From Pedobacter sp. BAL39 (GTDB lineage Bacteria; Bacteroidota; Bacteroidia; Sphingobacteriales; Sphingobacteriaceae): a DNA stretch of 64,000 bases. Location of the stretch: NCBI RefSeq assembly GCF_000170795.1, contig NZ_ABCM01000004.1, positions 310,001 through 374,000 on the forward strand. Reading direction: 5' to 3'. This document shows positions 17,870 through 27,161 of this stretch, one piece after another. Under the pieces are notes generated by a model that saw nothing but the letters and a program-made list of their open reading frames with translations, searched no databases and was not told the DNA's origin. Position 1 is the first letter of the stretch. Every line of letters begins with the position of its first letter. Position numbers and translations under genes: made by a program.

Positions 17870-18829
17870 ATGACCGATTACCACTCCAAATCACCAGTAC
17901 TCTTTATTATTTTCAATAGAAAGGATACCTCATTAAAGGTTTTAGAGCAGATTAGACGAGCGCGGGTTCCACGTCTATACATCATAGCGGATGGTCCTAG
18001 GGGCGACCGTCCAAAAGAGAAACAGCTTTGTGCAGAGACAAAGGAGGCTGTCATGCAGATGATAGATTGGGACTGTCAGGTTAAAACGCTTTTCCACGAT
18101 AAAAACCGTGGACCCAAAGAGGCAATTTCATCAGCAATCGATTGGTTTTTTGATCAAGAGGAAGAGGGAATCATCCTTGAACACGACTGCCTCCCGGCCA
18201 ATAGTTTCTTTAAGTTCTGCGATACGCTATTAGAGAAGTATAGAGACGATCAAAGAATCTGGTTAATATCAGGATGTAACTTCCAGAATGGGAAAAAATG
18301 GGGCGATGCATCCTACTATTTTTCAAATCTGACCAGCGGATGGGGATGGGCGACCTGGCGAAGATCCTGGAATACCTACGACAAAACACTCAGTAAATAC
18401 GAGACACATGAGGTGAGGCCCCAACTGGAGAAGTTATTCAGTCACCCAATGATTGTGGATACCTGGGAGGAAATTTTTGAACAAACTAAAGCCGGAAAAA
18501 TCGACACTTGGGATTATCAGGTAACGTTTGAACATATGTTTAGTCATTCTATGAATATCATGCCCAACAGTAATCTCGTCAGTAATATCGGCTTTGGGGA
18601 ACTGGCAGAGAATACCACTGACGCCAATAGTATGTTTGCCAACGTACCTTTGCAAGAAATAACAGAAATCACCCACCCAAAATACTTTTTACCCGAGGAC
18701 GGGGCAGATACCTATCTATTAATGGAAGAGTTCGGCATTGTCAATAGGATGCGGGCATTAAAAAAACACAACTCCTTGAGAAGACGATTTAAAAGATGGA
18801 TAAAACATCCTTTTCAGAAATCAAATTAA
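17870..18829 (+). CDS. Nucleotide-diphospho-sugar transferase (HlpA/GNT-I-like)
   Basis: A 319-residue protein of the group annotated as nucleotide-diphospho-sugar transferase or hemolytic protein HlpA-like. Visible features are SPVLFIIFNRKDTSLKVL at the N-terminus, LYIIADGPRGDR, DKNRGPKEAI, ILEHDCLPANSFF (the acidic metal-binding site, EHD in place of DxD) and SGWGWATWRRSW. It probably adds the last or a branching sugar of the surface glycan. It ends the cluster and is followed by a strong bidirectional terminator. Confidence 0.8.
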   Translation: MTDYHSKSPVLFIIFNRKDTSLKVLEQIRRARVPRLYIIADGPRGDRPKEKQLCAETKEAVMQMIDWDCQVKTLFHDKNRGPKEAISSAIDWFFDQEEEGIILEHDCLPANSFFKFCDTLLEKYRDDQRIWLISGCNFQNGKKWGDASYYFSNLTSGWGWATWRRSWNTYDKTLSKYETHEVRPQLEKLFSHPMIVDTWEEIFEQTKAGKIDTWDYQVTFEHMFSHSMNIMPNSNLVSNIGFGELAENTTDANSMFANVPLQEITEITHPKYFLPEDGADTYLLMEEFGIVNRMRALKKHNSLRRRFKRWIKHPFQKSN

Positions 18830-18860
18830 TGCCTACCACTTTAATACCAGCTCACTCAAA

Positions 18861-18898
18861 AAAAGGGTGTCACGCAATACAGCATGACACCCTTTCTT
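18861..18898. terminator. Bidirectional terminator between glycan cluster and infB
   Basis: Stem AAAGGGTGTCA / TGACACCCTTT (18862-18872 and 18885-18895) with a 12-nt loop and A/T-rich flanks on both sides. It lies 33 bp after the plus-strand transferase stop and 15 bp before the infB stop, so it can serve both converging transcripts. Confidence 0.85.
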
Positions 18899-18912
18899 AT
18901 TAATTACTTATA

Positions 18913-21900
18913 TTAAAGTTTTCTCTTAACCTCTACTTGTTCGTAGGCTTCTACGATATCGCCTACCTCAATGTTATTGAAATTCTGAATGTTCAACCCG
19001 CATTCATAACCTCTTGACACCTCTTTCACATCATCTTTATAGCGTTTCAAAGAGGCCAGCTCACCAGTATAGACTACCACACCATCTCTAACGATACGGA
19101 TTTTACTGTTACGGGTAATCGTACCGTCCAGTACCATACATCCGGCAATAGTACCCACTTTCGTAATCTTGAAAGTTTCCCTGATTTCCACGTTTGCAGT
19201 AATCTTCTCTTCAAACTCCGGCGCAAGCATACCTTCCATCGCAGCCTTGATCTCGTTGATTGCGTCGTATATGATTGAATACAGACGTATGTCAATCTGC
19301 TCAGCCTCGGCCAGCTTACGAGCACCTGAAGAAGGACGAACCTGGAATCCGATGATGATCGCATCAGATGCAGATGCCAGTAATACATCAGATTCTGAAA
19401 TCTGACCTACCGCCTTGCTAATAATATTGATTTGTATCTCTTCAGTAGACAGTTTCAGTAACGAGTCAGATAATGCCTCGATCGATCCATCCACATCCCC
19501 TTTAACAATCAGATTCAGCTCTTTAAAGTTACCGATTGCCAAACGACGACCAATCTCATCAAGCGTAATGTGTTTCTGCGTACGCAGTCCCTGCTCACGC
19601 ATCAACTGAAGACGTTTATTGGCGATTTCCCTGGCCTCAACTTCACTTTCCAGTGCATTGAATCGATCACCGGCAGTAGGAGCACCCTGCATACCCAGTA
19701 CCTGTACCGGTACAGATGGGCCAGCCTTATCTACCTTCTGTCCGCGCTCATTGAACAATGCTTTTACACGTCCGCTATAGCTACCGGCAAGGATAGGATC
19801 CCCAACCTTCAATGTACCTGCCTGAACAAGCACAGTAGTTACAATACCGCGTCCTTTATCTAATGTTGCTTCAATTACGCTACCTGTAGCCCTCTTTTCA
19901 GGGTTGGCTTTAAGTTCAAGCAATTCTGCTTCTAATAAAACTTTCTCCAATAATAAATCTACATTCAGACCGCTTTTACCTGAAATCTCCTGCGATTGGA
20001 AACTTCCACCCCAATCCTCAACAAGGATATTCATGATGGATAATTGCTCTCGGATTTTATCAGAATTTGCACCTGGTTTATCAATTTTTGTGAAGGCAAA
20101 TACCAATGGTACACCTGCAGCCTGCGCGTGGTTGATCGCCTCTTTTGTTTGAGGCATCACAGCATCGTCTGCGGCAACCACAATGATCGCAATATCGGCC
20201 ACCTTCGCACCACGTGCACGCATCGCCGTAAAGGCCTCGTGACCTGGTGTATCCAGGAAGGTTACTTTTTTACCTGTAGAAGTCGTTACCATATAAGCAC
20301 CAATGTGCTGAGTAATTCCTCCCGCCTCACCGGCAACCACATTCGCTTTACGGATATAATCCAGCAAAGAGGTCTTACCATGATCGACGTGACCCATGAT
20401 CGTTACAACAGGCGCTCTAGGTACCAGGTCTTCTTCGTTATCTTCTTCCTCAATCAGAATATCGCTTTCATCATCAGGTTTAACAAACTGGATCTCGTAA
20501 CCAAATTCATCTGCAACAATTGTAAGGGTTTCCGCATCTAAACGCTGGTTGATCGAAACGAACATTCCAAGGCTCATGCAGGTTCCGATAATTTTAGTTA
20601 CTGGTTCATCCATCATCGTTGCCAGCTCATTTGCAGTTACGAATTCGGTCACCTTCAATACCTTCGACTGCAACTCCTGCTCCATTGCTGCTTCATCCGC
20701 AGACATCGCCACATCATCACGTTTCTGACGACGCAATTTAGCGCGCTGAGCAAACTTACCAGACTTACCAGCACCACTTAAACGTGCAAGTGTTGCTTTG
20801 ATCTGATCTTGTATTTCTTTCTCCGTAGGCTCTTCTTTAGGCCCTCCCGCACCAGGTCCACCTGGTTTGTTGTTCCTGAAGTTAGGCCTGTTGGCAGTAT
20901 TGTTGGTATTGTTCCTGAAATCAGGTCTGTTGGTAAATGTTGGAGCAGTCCGTGGAGCAGTGCCTTGCTGGCCTGTACCCGATGGGTTCTGCTGGTTGCC
21001 AGATGGCGCATGTCCTCCCTGACCAGGATGCTGGCCCGGAGTTTTCTTGCGTTTACGCTTACGCTTTGCATCGTTACTGTCGCCCGATGAGGCTACCGGT
21101 GATGACTTGCGGTCCGGAGTAGTCGGCAATACAATTTTACCAATAATGTTAGGTCCCGAGAGCTTGACGGAACGTGCTTTAATAACCTCCACCTCGTCAG
21201 GTTTATCTGCTTTAGGAGGTTCGACAGGCTTTGGAGCTTCTGCCGCTTTTGGGTTTTCTTCTGCCTTGGGCGTTTCTTTCACTTCAGGTGCTTTAGTAAT
21301 GGGTTGTTCAACCGGCTGTGGCGTCTCCTCAGCTTTAGGTTGTTCAACAGGCTTAATTACTTCTTTTGGCGCTTCAACGGGTTTCTCAACCGGCTTCTCT
21401 TCCTGACGTTCAGCCTGCACAGGTGCAGCCGCGGGAGTTTCCGCTTGAGGAGTCTCCACTTTCGGAGCTTCCGGCGCTTCTTCTTTTTTAACAGGGCGTG
21501 TTTTTGAGTTGAGCTCATCAAGATTGATCTTTCCGATGATCTTCACACCAGGCAATGCGCCTTCTTCTGCTTTTTCCTCAACTGCCGGAGCCGGTTTTGC
21601 AACTTGCTCTTCTTTCGGTTTCTCCGCAGGTGGGGTATAGGAATGAAGGTTTTTTACCAAAATGCCTTCATTCTCAAAATCTACATTCTTTTTAGGTGCT
21701 TCAGCAACTTTATCAGTCACTTCCGGCTCATCACGACGAATTTTACCAATAACAATCTGATTGGCTTCTTCTTTTACGATTTTATCGCCCTGAAACTCCT
21801 TCAACAGTGCATTATACATGTCACGTGAGAGCTTGGTAGTGGGTTTATTCTCAACAGAAAAGCCTTTCTTTTCTAAAAACTCAACGGCCGTAGCTATCCC

Positions 21901-21954
21901 TACGTTAAGTTCCTTAACTGCTTTAAATAAAATTATTGGTTTGTCGTCTGACAT
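18913..21954 (-). CDS. infB: Translation initiation factor IF-2
   Basis: GTPase that brings initiator fMet-tRNA to the 30S subunit. 1013 residues: a short N-terminal IF2_N-like helix region, a long Pro/Glu/Lys/Ala-rich linker with repeated KPVE/PKAEE units (about 90-270), a basic KRKRKRKK patch with a Gly/Asn-rich stretch, then the conserved half. There GHVDHGKTS (G1), DTPGHEAF (G3) and TKID (G4) mark the GTPase core, followed by the beta-barrel and fMet-tRNA-binding domains. The long low-complexity linker is typical of Bacteroidota IF-2. It is third in rimP-nusA-infB and may also have its own promoter in the 115-bp gap after nusA. Confidence 0.97.
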   Translation of the reverse strand: MSDDKPIILFKAVKELNVGIATAVEFLEKKGFSVENKPTTKLSRDMYNALLKEFQGDKIVKEEANQIVIGKIRRDEPEVTDKVAEAPKKNVDFENEGILVKNLHSYTPPAEKPKEEQVAKPAPAVEEKAEEGALPGVKIIGKINLDELNSKTRPVKKEEAPEAPKVETPQAETPAAAPVQAERQEEKPVEKPVEAPKEVIKPVEQPKAEETPQPVEQPITKAPEVKETPKAEENPKAAEAPKPVEPPKADKPDEVEVIKARSVKLSGPNIIGKIVLPTTPDRKSSPVASSGDSNDAKRKRKRKKTPGQHPGQGGHAPSGNQQNPSGTGQQGTAPRTAPTFTNRPDFRNNTNNTANRPNFRNNKPGGPGAGGPKEEPTEKEIQDQIKATLARLSGAGKSGKFAQRAKLRRQKRDDVAMSADEAAMEQELQSKVLKVTEFVTANELATMMDEPVTKIIGTCMSLGMFVSINQRLDAETLTIVADEFGYEIQFVKPDDESDILIEEEDNEEDLVPRAPVVTIMGHVDHGKTSLLDYIRKANVVAGEAGGITQHIGAYMVTTSTGKKVTFLDTPGHEAFTAMRARGAKVADIAIIVVAADDAVMPQTKEAINHAQAAGVPLVFAFTKIDKPGANSDKIREQLSIMNILVEDWGGSFQSQEISGKSGLNVDLLLEKVLLEAELLELKANPEKRATGSVIEATLDKGRGIVTTVLVQAGTLKVGDPILAGSYSGRVKALFNERGQKVDKAGPSVPVQVLGMQGAPTAGDRFNALESEVEAREIANKRLQLMREQGLRTQKHITLDEIGRRLAIGNFKELNLIVKGDVDGSIEALSDSLLKLSTEEIQINIISKAVGQISESDVLLASASDAIIIGFQVRPSSGARKLAEAEQIDIRLYSIIYDAINEIKAAMEGMLAPEFEEKITANVEIRETFKITKVGTIAGCMVLDGTITRNSKIRIVRDGVVVYTGELASLKRYKDDVKEVSRGYECGLNIQNFNNIEVGDIVEAYEQVEVKRKL

Positions 21955-21984
21955 TGATATCCTATTTTTTCTTTAATTCTTATA

Positions 21985-21992
21985 CAAAAGTA
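21985..21992 (-). promoter_or_regulatory. Possible internal -7 box for infB
   Basis: TACTTTTG on the minus strand, exact TAnnTTTG, 30 nt before the infB ATG inside the nusA-infB gap. No matching -33 is seen, so this is a weaker candidate for an extra promoter. Confidence 0.4.
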
Positions 21993-22069
21993 ACGTTTAT
22001 TCTTGTTTATTTCATGTGTATGTCATTTGTTTTTAATTTCCGCACACGCTTCCAATCCCAAGATAAACA

Positions 22070-23305
22070 TTATTCAAATTCTGATTTTAAAATGCTCATC
22101 ACTTCTTTGATGGTTTCCTCCTCAAGGTCGGTACGTTTTACCAACTCATCAATAGATAGTGCCAGCACACTTTTTGCCGTATCACATCCGATGGCTTTCA
22201 GCTCATCGATGATCCAGCTATCGATCTCATCTGAGAACTCTTCGATATCCACATCTTCATCTTCTTCTCCAGCCTCACGATAAACATCAATTTCATAACC
22301 AGTCAGCTTTCCTGCCAGTTTAATGTTATGACCTCCACGACCAATCGCCAGGGAAACCTGATCAGGCTTCAGATAAACTGATGCATGCTTCGTCTCATCA
22401 TCTAATTTGATGGAAGTGATCTTAGCAGGACTTAACGCACGTGTGATGTACAATGAAATGTTGTTCGTGAAGTTGATCACGTCAATATTTTCATTTTTAA
22501 GCTCTCTGACAATGCCATGTATCCTGGATCCTTTCATACCCACACAGGCACCAACAGGATCAATCCTGTCATCATAGGACTCTACCGCAACCTTAGCACG
22601 CTCGCCCGGTTCACGTACAATTTTCTTGATGGTGATCAGACCGTCGAAAATCTCCGGAACCTCAATCTCGAACAGACGCTGCAGGAAGTCTGGAGCAATC
22701 CTGGAGATGATGATCTTTGGAGTCGCATTTACCATATCCACCTTTAAAATCACCGCACGAACCGTGTCACCCTTTTTGAAGTAATCAGCAGGAATCTGTT
22801 CTGTTTTAGGCATCATCAGTTCGTTGCCTTCATCATCCAACACCAGTGTTTCTTTTTTCCAGACCTGATAAACCTCACCGGTAACGATTTCACCTACCCT
22901 GTCTTTATATTTTTTGAAGATTTCGTCTTTCTCCAATTCGAGCACTTTAGAAACAAGCGTCTGACGTGCAGCAAGAATTGCGCGACGGCCAAAGCTCTCC
23001 AAGGTGATCTGCTCAATGTAATCGTCTCCAACCTCCATATCAGCATCCAGCAGTTTTACTTCAGCCAGCTCGATCTCCAGATCATCATCCTCAGAAAAAC
23101 CATCCTCCATCACCTTTCTGGTACGCCAGATCTCCAAATCCCCATTGTCCGGGTTAACAATTACGTCACAATTCTCATCAGTACCGTACTTTTTACGTAA
23201 CATACTGCGGAATACCTCTTCCAGCACACTGATCACTGTAGGACGGTCGATGTTCTTGAAGTCCTTAAACTCCTGAAATGAATCGATTAAATTAATATTG
23301 CTCAT
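22070..23305 (-). CDS. nusA: Transcription termination/antitermination factor NusA
   Basis: RNA polymerase-associated factor that modulates pausing, termination and antitermination. 411 residues: N-terminal polymerase-binding domain, S1 domain (from about GEIVTGEVYQVWKKETLVL), two KH domains (including GMKGSRIHGIVRELKNENIDVI and the SLAIGRGGHNIKLAG loop), and an acidic C-terminal tail. It lacks the long acidic-repeat extension of the E. coli protein but has normal length for Bacteroidota. It starts 2 bp after rimP. NusA may act on its own leader, which carries a terminator-like hairpin at 23795-23818. Confidence 0.96.
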   Translation of the reverse strand: MSNINLIDSFQEFKDFKNIDRPTVISVLEEVFRSMLRKKYGTDENCDVIVNPDNGDLEIWRTRKVMEDGFSEDDDLEIELAEVKLLDADMEVGDDYIEQITLESFGRRAILAARQTLVSKVLELEKDEIFKKYKDRVGEIVTGEVYQVWKKETLVLDDEGNELMMPKTEQIPADYFKKGDTVRAVILKVDMVNATPKIIISRIAPDFLQRLFEIEVPEIFDGLITIKKIVREPGERAKVAVESYDDRIDPVGACVGMKGSRIHGIVRELKNENIDVINFTNNISLYITRALSPAKITSIKLDDETKHASVYLKPDQVSLAIGRGGHNIKLAGKLTGYEIDVYREAGEEDEDVDIEEFSDEIDSWIIDELKAIGCDTAKSVLALSIDELVKRTDLEEETIKEVMSILKSEFE

Positions 23306-23307
23306 TT

Positions 23308-23772
23308 TTATTTAAATGAAATTAAAACCTTTGTTTCTGTTATACTATTAAAGTCAACACTGGTCTCTACCAGCTGTGCTTTCTTTCCTTTTTCCTTCAC
23401 TTTTGCTTCAATTATGATGCCCTTGTCATCTACTGAAAGCAGCTTACCTTCCTTTACTTCACCGCCGCTAAGCTTCACGCTCACCTCTCTGCCAATGTTT
23501 TTATCATATTGTCTTTTCAGCTTCAGCGGCTCTCCAACCCCTGGAGAGGAGACCTCAAGGTTGTAGGCCTTTTCAATCGTATTTTCCTCTTCAAGATGAA
23601 AACCTACATGCCGGCTGATTGCTGCACAATCCTGAATGCTGATACCTTCGTCGCCATCAACGTGAATAATCAGTTTATTGTTGGGCAGCATCTTCACCTC
23701 AACTAAAAACAATTCCGGCCTGTCCGAAATTTTTTCCTCAATTAACTCTGTTACTCTTTTTTCTACCTGCAT
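23308..23772 (-). CDS. rimP: Ribosome maturation factor RimP
   Basis: Needed for late 30S subunit maturation. 154 residues from the ATG at 23772 (MQVEKRVTELIEEKI); an in-frame TTG 6 bp upstream is less likely. The family pattern is present: VEVKMLPNNKLIIHVDGDEGISIQDCAAISRHV, then NLEVSSPGVGEPLK with the SSPG motif, and a C-terminal SH3-like domain (VSVKLSGGEVKEGKLL). It heads the rimP-nusA-infB operon, an order conserved widely in bacteria. Confidence 0.94.
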   Translation of the reverse strand: MQVEKRVTELIEEKISDRPELFLVEVKMLPNNKLIIHVDGDEGISIQDCAAISRHVGFHLEEENTIEKAYNLEVSSPGVGEPLKLKRQYDKNIGREVSVKLSGGEVKEGKLLSVDDKGIIIEAKVKEKGKKAQLVETSVDFNSITETKVLISFK

Positions 23773-23794
23773 ATCCAATTTCCTAACAAAAGAA

Positions 23795-23818
23795 AAGAGG
23801 GGACTTCTGCCCCCTCTT
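23795..23818 (-). promoter_or_regulatory. Terminator-like hairpin in the rimP-nusA-infB leader
   Basis: On the minus strand AAGAGGGG pairs with CCCCTCTT around an 8-nt loop and is followed by TTCTTTTG. It lies downstream of the promoter at 23835-23865 and before the rimP ATG at 23772, so it is inside the predicted 5' leader. It could be an attenuator, or simply the terminator of the upstream secreted-protein gene, placed after the new promoter. Confidence 0.6.
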
Positions 23819-23834
23819 ACCCTCTATTACAGTG

Positions 23835-23865
23835 CAAAGATAGGAAATAATTATTTCAAATCAAA
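23835..23865 (-). promoter_or_regulatory. Promoter of rimP-nusA-infB (-33/-7)
   Basis: On the minus strand TTTG (23865-23862), a 19-nt spacer, then TATCTTTG (23842-23835): a full match to the Bacteroidota primary sigma consensus with ideal spacing. Predicted start near 23831 gives a leader of about 60 nt that contains the hairpin at 23795-23818. Confidence 0.85.
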
Positions 23866-23897
23866 AACACAGATGATGTTCAGCATTTTGACTCTGT

Positions 23898-24569
23898 TTA
23901 AATGGCTGGATTTTTTTGGTAATCAGCCCATAGCTCATCAATAGTTTTTCCTGTCAGTGCTTTCCAGATGTCAGCAGTGTAAGTATGGTCCCTCAGGCTT
24001 TTATCCACTGCTCTGATCGCACCTTTTTTTACCTTCTGATCGATATAGGCGAAAAACCTTGCGGTAATGCGATAGCTGTTATCATAATGATGGCTGGGTT
24101 TCAACTCTGGCAGGCTCCAACCAGCACCCGAGTTGTCTACTCCAAACTGGTAACGTGCATAGTCCGCGATACCTTCAGTCACCCACCAGGGACCGACACT
24201 ACTACCATAATCCTGCACAATATGCATCACCTCATGAGTAACGACATCAATGTCCTCGGGATGAGTTTTCATCCAGACGGAACTAAAACTCACCTTTCCA
24301 GCAGCTGTAGCTGCTACGCCTTTATATGCAGTATCTACAGAAAACACGACCTCTTTTAAGGTTTTCGGATTGTACTCCTTTGCCAGCTTCGGATATACGA
24401 CAAAAAAGGTTTCAATCAGCCTGGTCTTCAATTTAGGGTCCAGCTCAGCATAATTGTTTAAAAAAGTAAGTGTATATCCATTGCGTTTGACCGTTTCCTG
24501 GGATTTCGCCTGGGTAAATGGAAGAATAGCTAACAAGGCAGCTACATTGATTAACAGTATTTTTTTCAT
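23898..24569 (-). CDS. Secreted basic-secretory-protein-family putative metalloprotease
   Basis: About 223 residues from the ATG at 24569, which starts a clear signal peptide (KKILLINVAALLAILPFTQA). The domain matches the plant/bacterial basic secretory protein family (PF04450 as I recall it). The zinc-protease signature HEVMH is followed by WWVTEGIADYARY, giving a gluzincin-like HExxH...E arrangement. It is likely a periplasmic or secreted peptidase of unknown substrate. A 13-residue longer start at 24608 would bury the signal peptide and is less likely. Confidence 0.85.
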   Translation of the reverse strand: MKKILLINVAALLAILPFTQAKSQETVKRNGYTLTFLNNYAELDPKLKTRLIETFFVVYPKLAKEYNPKTLKEVVFSVDTAYKGVAATAAGKVSFSSVWMKTHPEDIDVVTHEVMHIVQDYGSSVGPWWVTEGIADYARYQFGVDNSGAGWSLPELKPSHHYDNSYRITARFFAYIDQKVKKGAIRAVDKSLRDHTYTADIWKALTGKTIDELWADYQKNPAI

Positions 24570-24702
24570 TCTTGTAAAATTTTGATTTAGGTTTCTTGTG
24601 TTCATCAAAACAGGTTAATAAAACGTTTTAATAAGCCAATAATAACCATTAATCTTCAAAGTAGAAATGACATCAGGTAATTTATATGTTGCAGATGTAC
24701 AG

Positions 24703-25128
24703 CTACCTGACAAGTCGCTGCTGCCGTGGCCGGACACCAGGATTCAGTCCGCCTTTTAAAACCTTCTCTAAATCACCGAATCGCACATTCAAATAGGTAA
24801 TAACCAGATATGCAGTACCTTTGACAAAAGAATGTTCAGGAATAAAAACAATGTTGCTATCTGTCAACATCACGCGCCCAGGTAATGGAATCTCCTGATA
24901 TGCGGTATCCGTATCTTCAGGAGCCTCAACAACAGTCACCAGACTTTTCAACAGACTATCCCTGTTGTTTTCATTTTTCAACTTCAACAAACCTGCGGGA
25001 TCAATATGATTCAGCTCCAACGCAGTGCTGTCAGCGGAGAACACAATGGAAAGTGGCTTATTCTTTGTATCAGAACAACCAAATAACAAAAACAGAATAC
25101 TACCAAGAATAGAATACAATTTTACCAT
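24703..25128 (-). CDS. Putative lipoprotein of unknown function
   Basis: A 141-residue protein starting with a lipoprotein signal (LFLLFGC, Cys18). The mature region has no motif I recognise; it contains LELNHIDPAG and a C-terminal arginine-rich end (RPRQQRLVR). It is divergent from the holin-like gene at 25147 with only 18 bp between the start codons, so the two may share a promoter region. No function is assigned. Confidence 0.65.
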   Translation of the reverse strand: MVKLYSILGSILFLLFGCSDTKNKPLSIVFSADSTALELNHIDPAGLLKLKNENNRDSLLKSLVTVVEAPEDTDTAYQEIPLPGRVMLTDSNIVFIPEHSFVKGTAYLVITYLNVRFGDLEKVLKGGLNPGVRPRQQRLVR

Positions 25129-25146
25129 CCCACTAAACTAAACATT

Positions 25147-25494
25147 ATGAAACTGATTATTGAGATTTTATTGATGGGCCTTGCCGTCCTGATCGGTGCT
25201 TACCTGGTACCGGGCGTTGTTGTCAATGGCTATGGAACCGCCATTGTTGCAGCCATTCTCATCGCCCTTGCAAACGCCACTATAGGTACTATTCTCCGGA
25301 TCTTCACTTTCCCGATCAATTTCCTGACACTGGGAATCGTCTCTTTTATCATTACCGTACTGATGATCATGCTGGTCGACAACGTAATGAGTGGCTTCAA
25401 TACCACGGGTTTCTGGGCTTCCGCCATTCTAGCTGTAGTAGTAGCGTTAATCAAAAGCATTTTCAGCTTATTCCTAAGTTCGGACAAAGACTGA
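25147..25494 (+). CDS. Phage holin family 4 (YvlD-like) membrane protein
   Basis: A 115-residue protein with four hydrophobic helices and short loops. The sequence LIIEILLMGLAVLIGAYLVPG and RIFTFPINFLTLGI is typical of PF04020, the phage holin 4 superfamily. Most chromosomal members (YvlD type) are not phage genes; they are small inner-membrane proteins of unknown role, sometimes tied to envelope stress. No other phage gene lies nearby. A bidirectional terminator follows within 20 bp. Confidence 0.88.
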   Translation: MKLIIEILLMGLAVLIGAYLVPGVVVNGYGTAIVAAILIALANATIGTILRIFTFPINFLTLGIVSFIITVLMIMLVDNVMSGFNTTGFWASAILAVVVALIKSIFSLFLSSDKD

Positions 25495-25508
25495 GGCAGC
25501 TAAATATA

Positions 25509-25531
25509 AAAGGCGGGACTGCCCGCCTTAA
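25509..25531. terminator. Bidirectional terminator
   Basis: Stem AAGGCGGG / CCCGCCTT with a short ACTG loop between two convergent genes (holin-like protein and acyl-CoA dehydrogenase). A/T-rich flanks are present on both sides. Confidence 0.8.
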
Positions 25532-25533
25532 TG

Positions 25534-26673
25534 TTATTTAATCAACTCTCTGGAGATGACCAGCTTTTGAATTTCAGAAGTTCCTTCATAAATTTGCGTA
25601 ATCTTAGCGTCGCGCATCAGTCGTTCCACGTGATACTCCTTCACAAAACCGTATCCTCCATGAACCTGAACAGCCTCCGTAGTCACCTCCATTGCCACTT
25701 TGGAAGCGTATAACTTCGCCATTGATCCCGCCAGCGTATAAGGTTTACCCTGATCCTTTAGCCAGGCAGCCTTGTACACCAACATCCTTGCGGCTTCAAT
25801 CTGTGTTGCCATATCCGCCAGCTTGAATGCCACTGCCTGGTGCTCTGCGATCGGCTTACCAAAAGACTTCCGCTGCCTCGCATAATCAAGCGCCAGCTCA
25901 TAAGCCCCCGCAGCAATACCCAAAGCCTGAGCAGCAATCCCAATCCGTCCACCCTCAAGCGTCTTCATGGCAAACTTGAATCCAAAGCCTTCCTCACCAA
26001 TCCTGTTCTCTTTTGGGACTTTCACATCATTAAACATTAGGGAGTGGGTATCAGAACCGCGGATACCCATCTTATTTTCTTTAGGTCCAATCGTAAACCC
26101 CTCCATTCCTTTTTCTACGATAAAAGCATTGATGCCTTTATGTTTTAACGAACGGTCAGTTTGTGCAATCACGAGGTAGGTAGAAGCAGTGCTGCCGTTA
26201 GTAATCCAGTTTTTCGTTCCGTTTAAAAGGTAGTGATCCCCTTTGTCTTCAGCAGTGGTCTGTTGGGAAGTGGCATCCGAACCAGCCTCAGGCTCAGACA
26301 AACAGAAAGCGCCAATCTTTTCACCTGCCGCAAGAGGCTTCAGGTACTTCTCCTTTTGAAATTCTGTACCGAAAGACTCCAGACCATAACATACCAGGGA
26401 ATTGTTTACCGAAACCACTACAGATGCAGAAGCATCCACCTTGGATAACTCCTCCATCACCAGTACGTACGAAAGGACATCAAGGCCACTGCCGTTATAT
26501 TTTTCAGCAACCATCATTCCCAGAAAACCCAGTTCCCCAAGTTTTTTCACCTGTTCTGCGGGAAATTTCTGATGTTCATCCCGCTCAATCACTCCGGGCT
26601 TAAGTTCATTTTGCGCAAAGTCGCGGGCAGCCGCCTGGATCATCAATTGTTCTTCACTTAATTGAAATAGCAT
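25534..26673 (-). CDS. Acyl-CoA dehydrogenase
   Basis: FAD-dependent enzyme that introduces the 2,3 double bond into acyl-CoA thioesters in beta-oxidation or branched-chain amino acid breakdown. 379 residues, the usual length. Motifs include GAFCLSEPEAGSDA, NGTKNWITNG, QVHGGYGFVKEYHVERLMRDAK, and IYEGTSEIQ, where the Glu fits the catalytic base of the short-chain (butyryl-CoA) group. Chain length specificity is inferred only. A TAnnTTTG box lies 28 nt before the ATG. Confidence 0.93.
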   Translation of the reverse strand: MLFQLSEEQLMIQAAARDFAQNELKPGVIERDEHQKFPAEQVKKLGELGFLGMMVAEKYNGSGLDVLSYVLVMEELSKVDASASVVVSVNNSLVCYGLESFGTEFQKEKYLKPLAAGEKIGAFCLSEPEAGSDATSQQTTAEDKGDHYLLNGTKNWITNGSTASTYLVIAQTDRSLKHKGINAFIVEKGMEGFTIGPKENKMGIRGSDTHSLMFNDVKVPKENRIGEEGFGFKFAMKTLEGGRIGIAAQALGIAAGAYELALDYARQRKSFGKPIAEHQAVAFKLADMATQIEAARMLVYKAAWLKDQGKPYTLAGSMAKLYASKVAMEVTTEAVQVHGGYGFVKEYHVERLMRDAKITQIYEGTSEIQKLVISRELIK

Positions 26674-26701
26674 AATTTGTCAGATAAAATATACGTATTG
26701 T

Positions 26702-26709
26702 CAAATTTA
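26702..26709 (-). promoter_or_regulatory. -7 box of the acyl-CoA dehydrogenase gene
   Basis: TAAATTTG on the minus strand, exact TAnnTTTG, 28 nt before the ATG at 26673. No convincing -33 element. Confidence 0.5.
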
Positions 26710-26764
26710 ATGTATCTGAACCGAAATACTATGGCTGCATAGTATTATTTTATAACTGTACCTC

Positions 26765-27115
26765 TTATTTCAACAGATGATTATTGTCGTCAGGGAATAC
26801 CAGAATAGGATGGTATTTTTTTGCCTCCTCTATAGGAAGGGAGCCATAAGACATAATGATAAGAATATCTCCCACCTGTACCTTACGTGCAGTAGCACCG
26901 TTCAGGCAAACTGTACCCGTACCGCGCTCTCCTTTGATCACATAAGTCTCAAAGCGTTCACCATTATTATTGTTTACGATCTGAACCTTTTCATTGGCGA
27001 TGATCTGGGCTGCATCCATCAGATCTTCATCGATTGTAATACTGCCAACATAATTCAATTCCGCCTGTGTTACTCTAACACGGTGTATCTTCGATTTTAA
27101 TACCTCGATAATCAT
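26765..27115 (-). CDS. panD: Aspartate 1-decarboxylase (pyruvoyl enzyme)
   Basis: Converts L-aspartate to beta-alanine for pantothenate and CoA synthesis. The 116-residue proenzyme has the self-cleavage site Gly24-Ser25 in NYVGSITID; Ser25 becomes the pyruvoyl cofactor. The conserved [10 protein letters not shown] and [13 protein letters not shown] segments are present. It lies 46 bp downstream of panC on the same strand but has its own promoter box ending 4 nt before the ATG, predicting a leaderless mRNA in addition to read-through. Confidence 0.96.
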   Translation of the reverse strand: MIIEVLKSKIHRVRVTQAELNYVGSITIDEDLMDAAQIIANEKVQIVNNNNGERFETYVIKGERGTGTVCLNGATARKVQVGDILIIMSYGSLPIEEAKKYHPILVFPDDNNHLLK

Positions 27116-27119
27116 ACTG

Positions 27120-27127
27120 CAAAGTTA
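27120..27127 (-). promoter_or_regulatory. -7 box abutting panD
   Basis: TAACTTTG on the minus strand, exact TAnnTTTG, ends 4 nt before the panD ATG at 27115. Confidence 0.6.
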
Positions 27128-27161
27128 ACTAAATTTGTGGTTACCATGGTCCTCCTGATTG

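Noticed and set aside
22070..23772. Plus-strand open frames opposite infB, nusA and other long genes
   Set aside because: They are mirror frames of well-supported genes, lack starts with promoters and have no family similarity.
25147..25494. Phage holin-family gene as a sign of a prophage
   Set aside because: The protein belongs to the chromosomal YvlD-like group and no capsid, tail, integrase or lysin gene lies near it.
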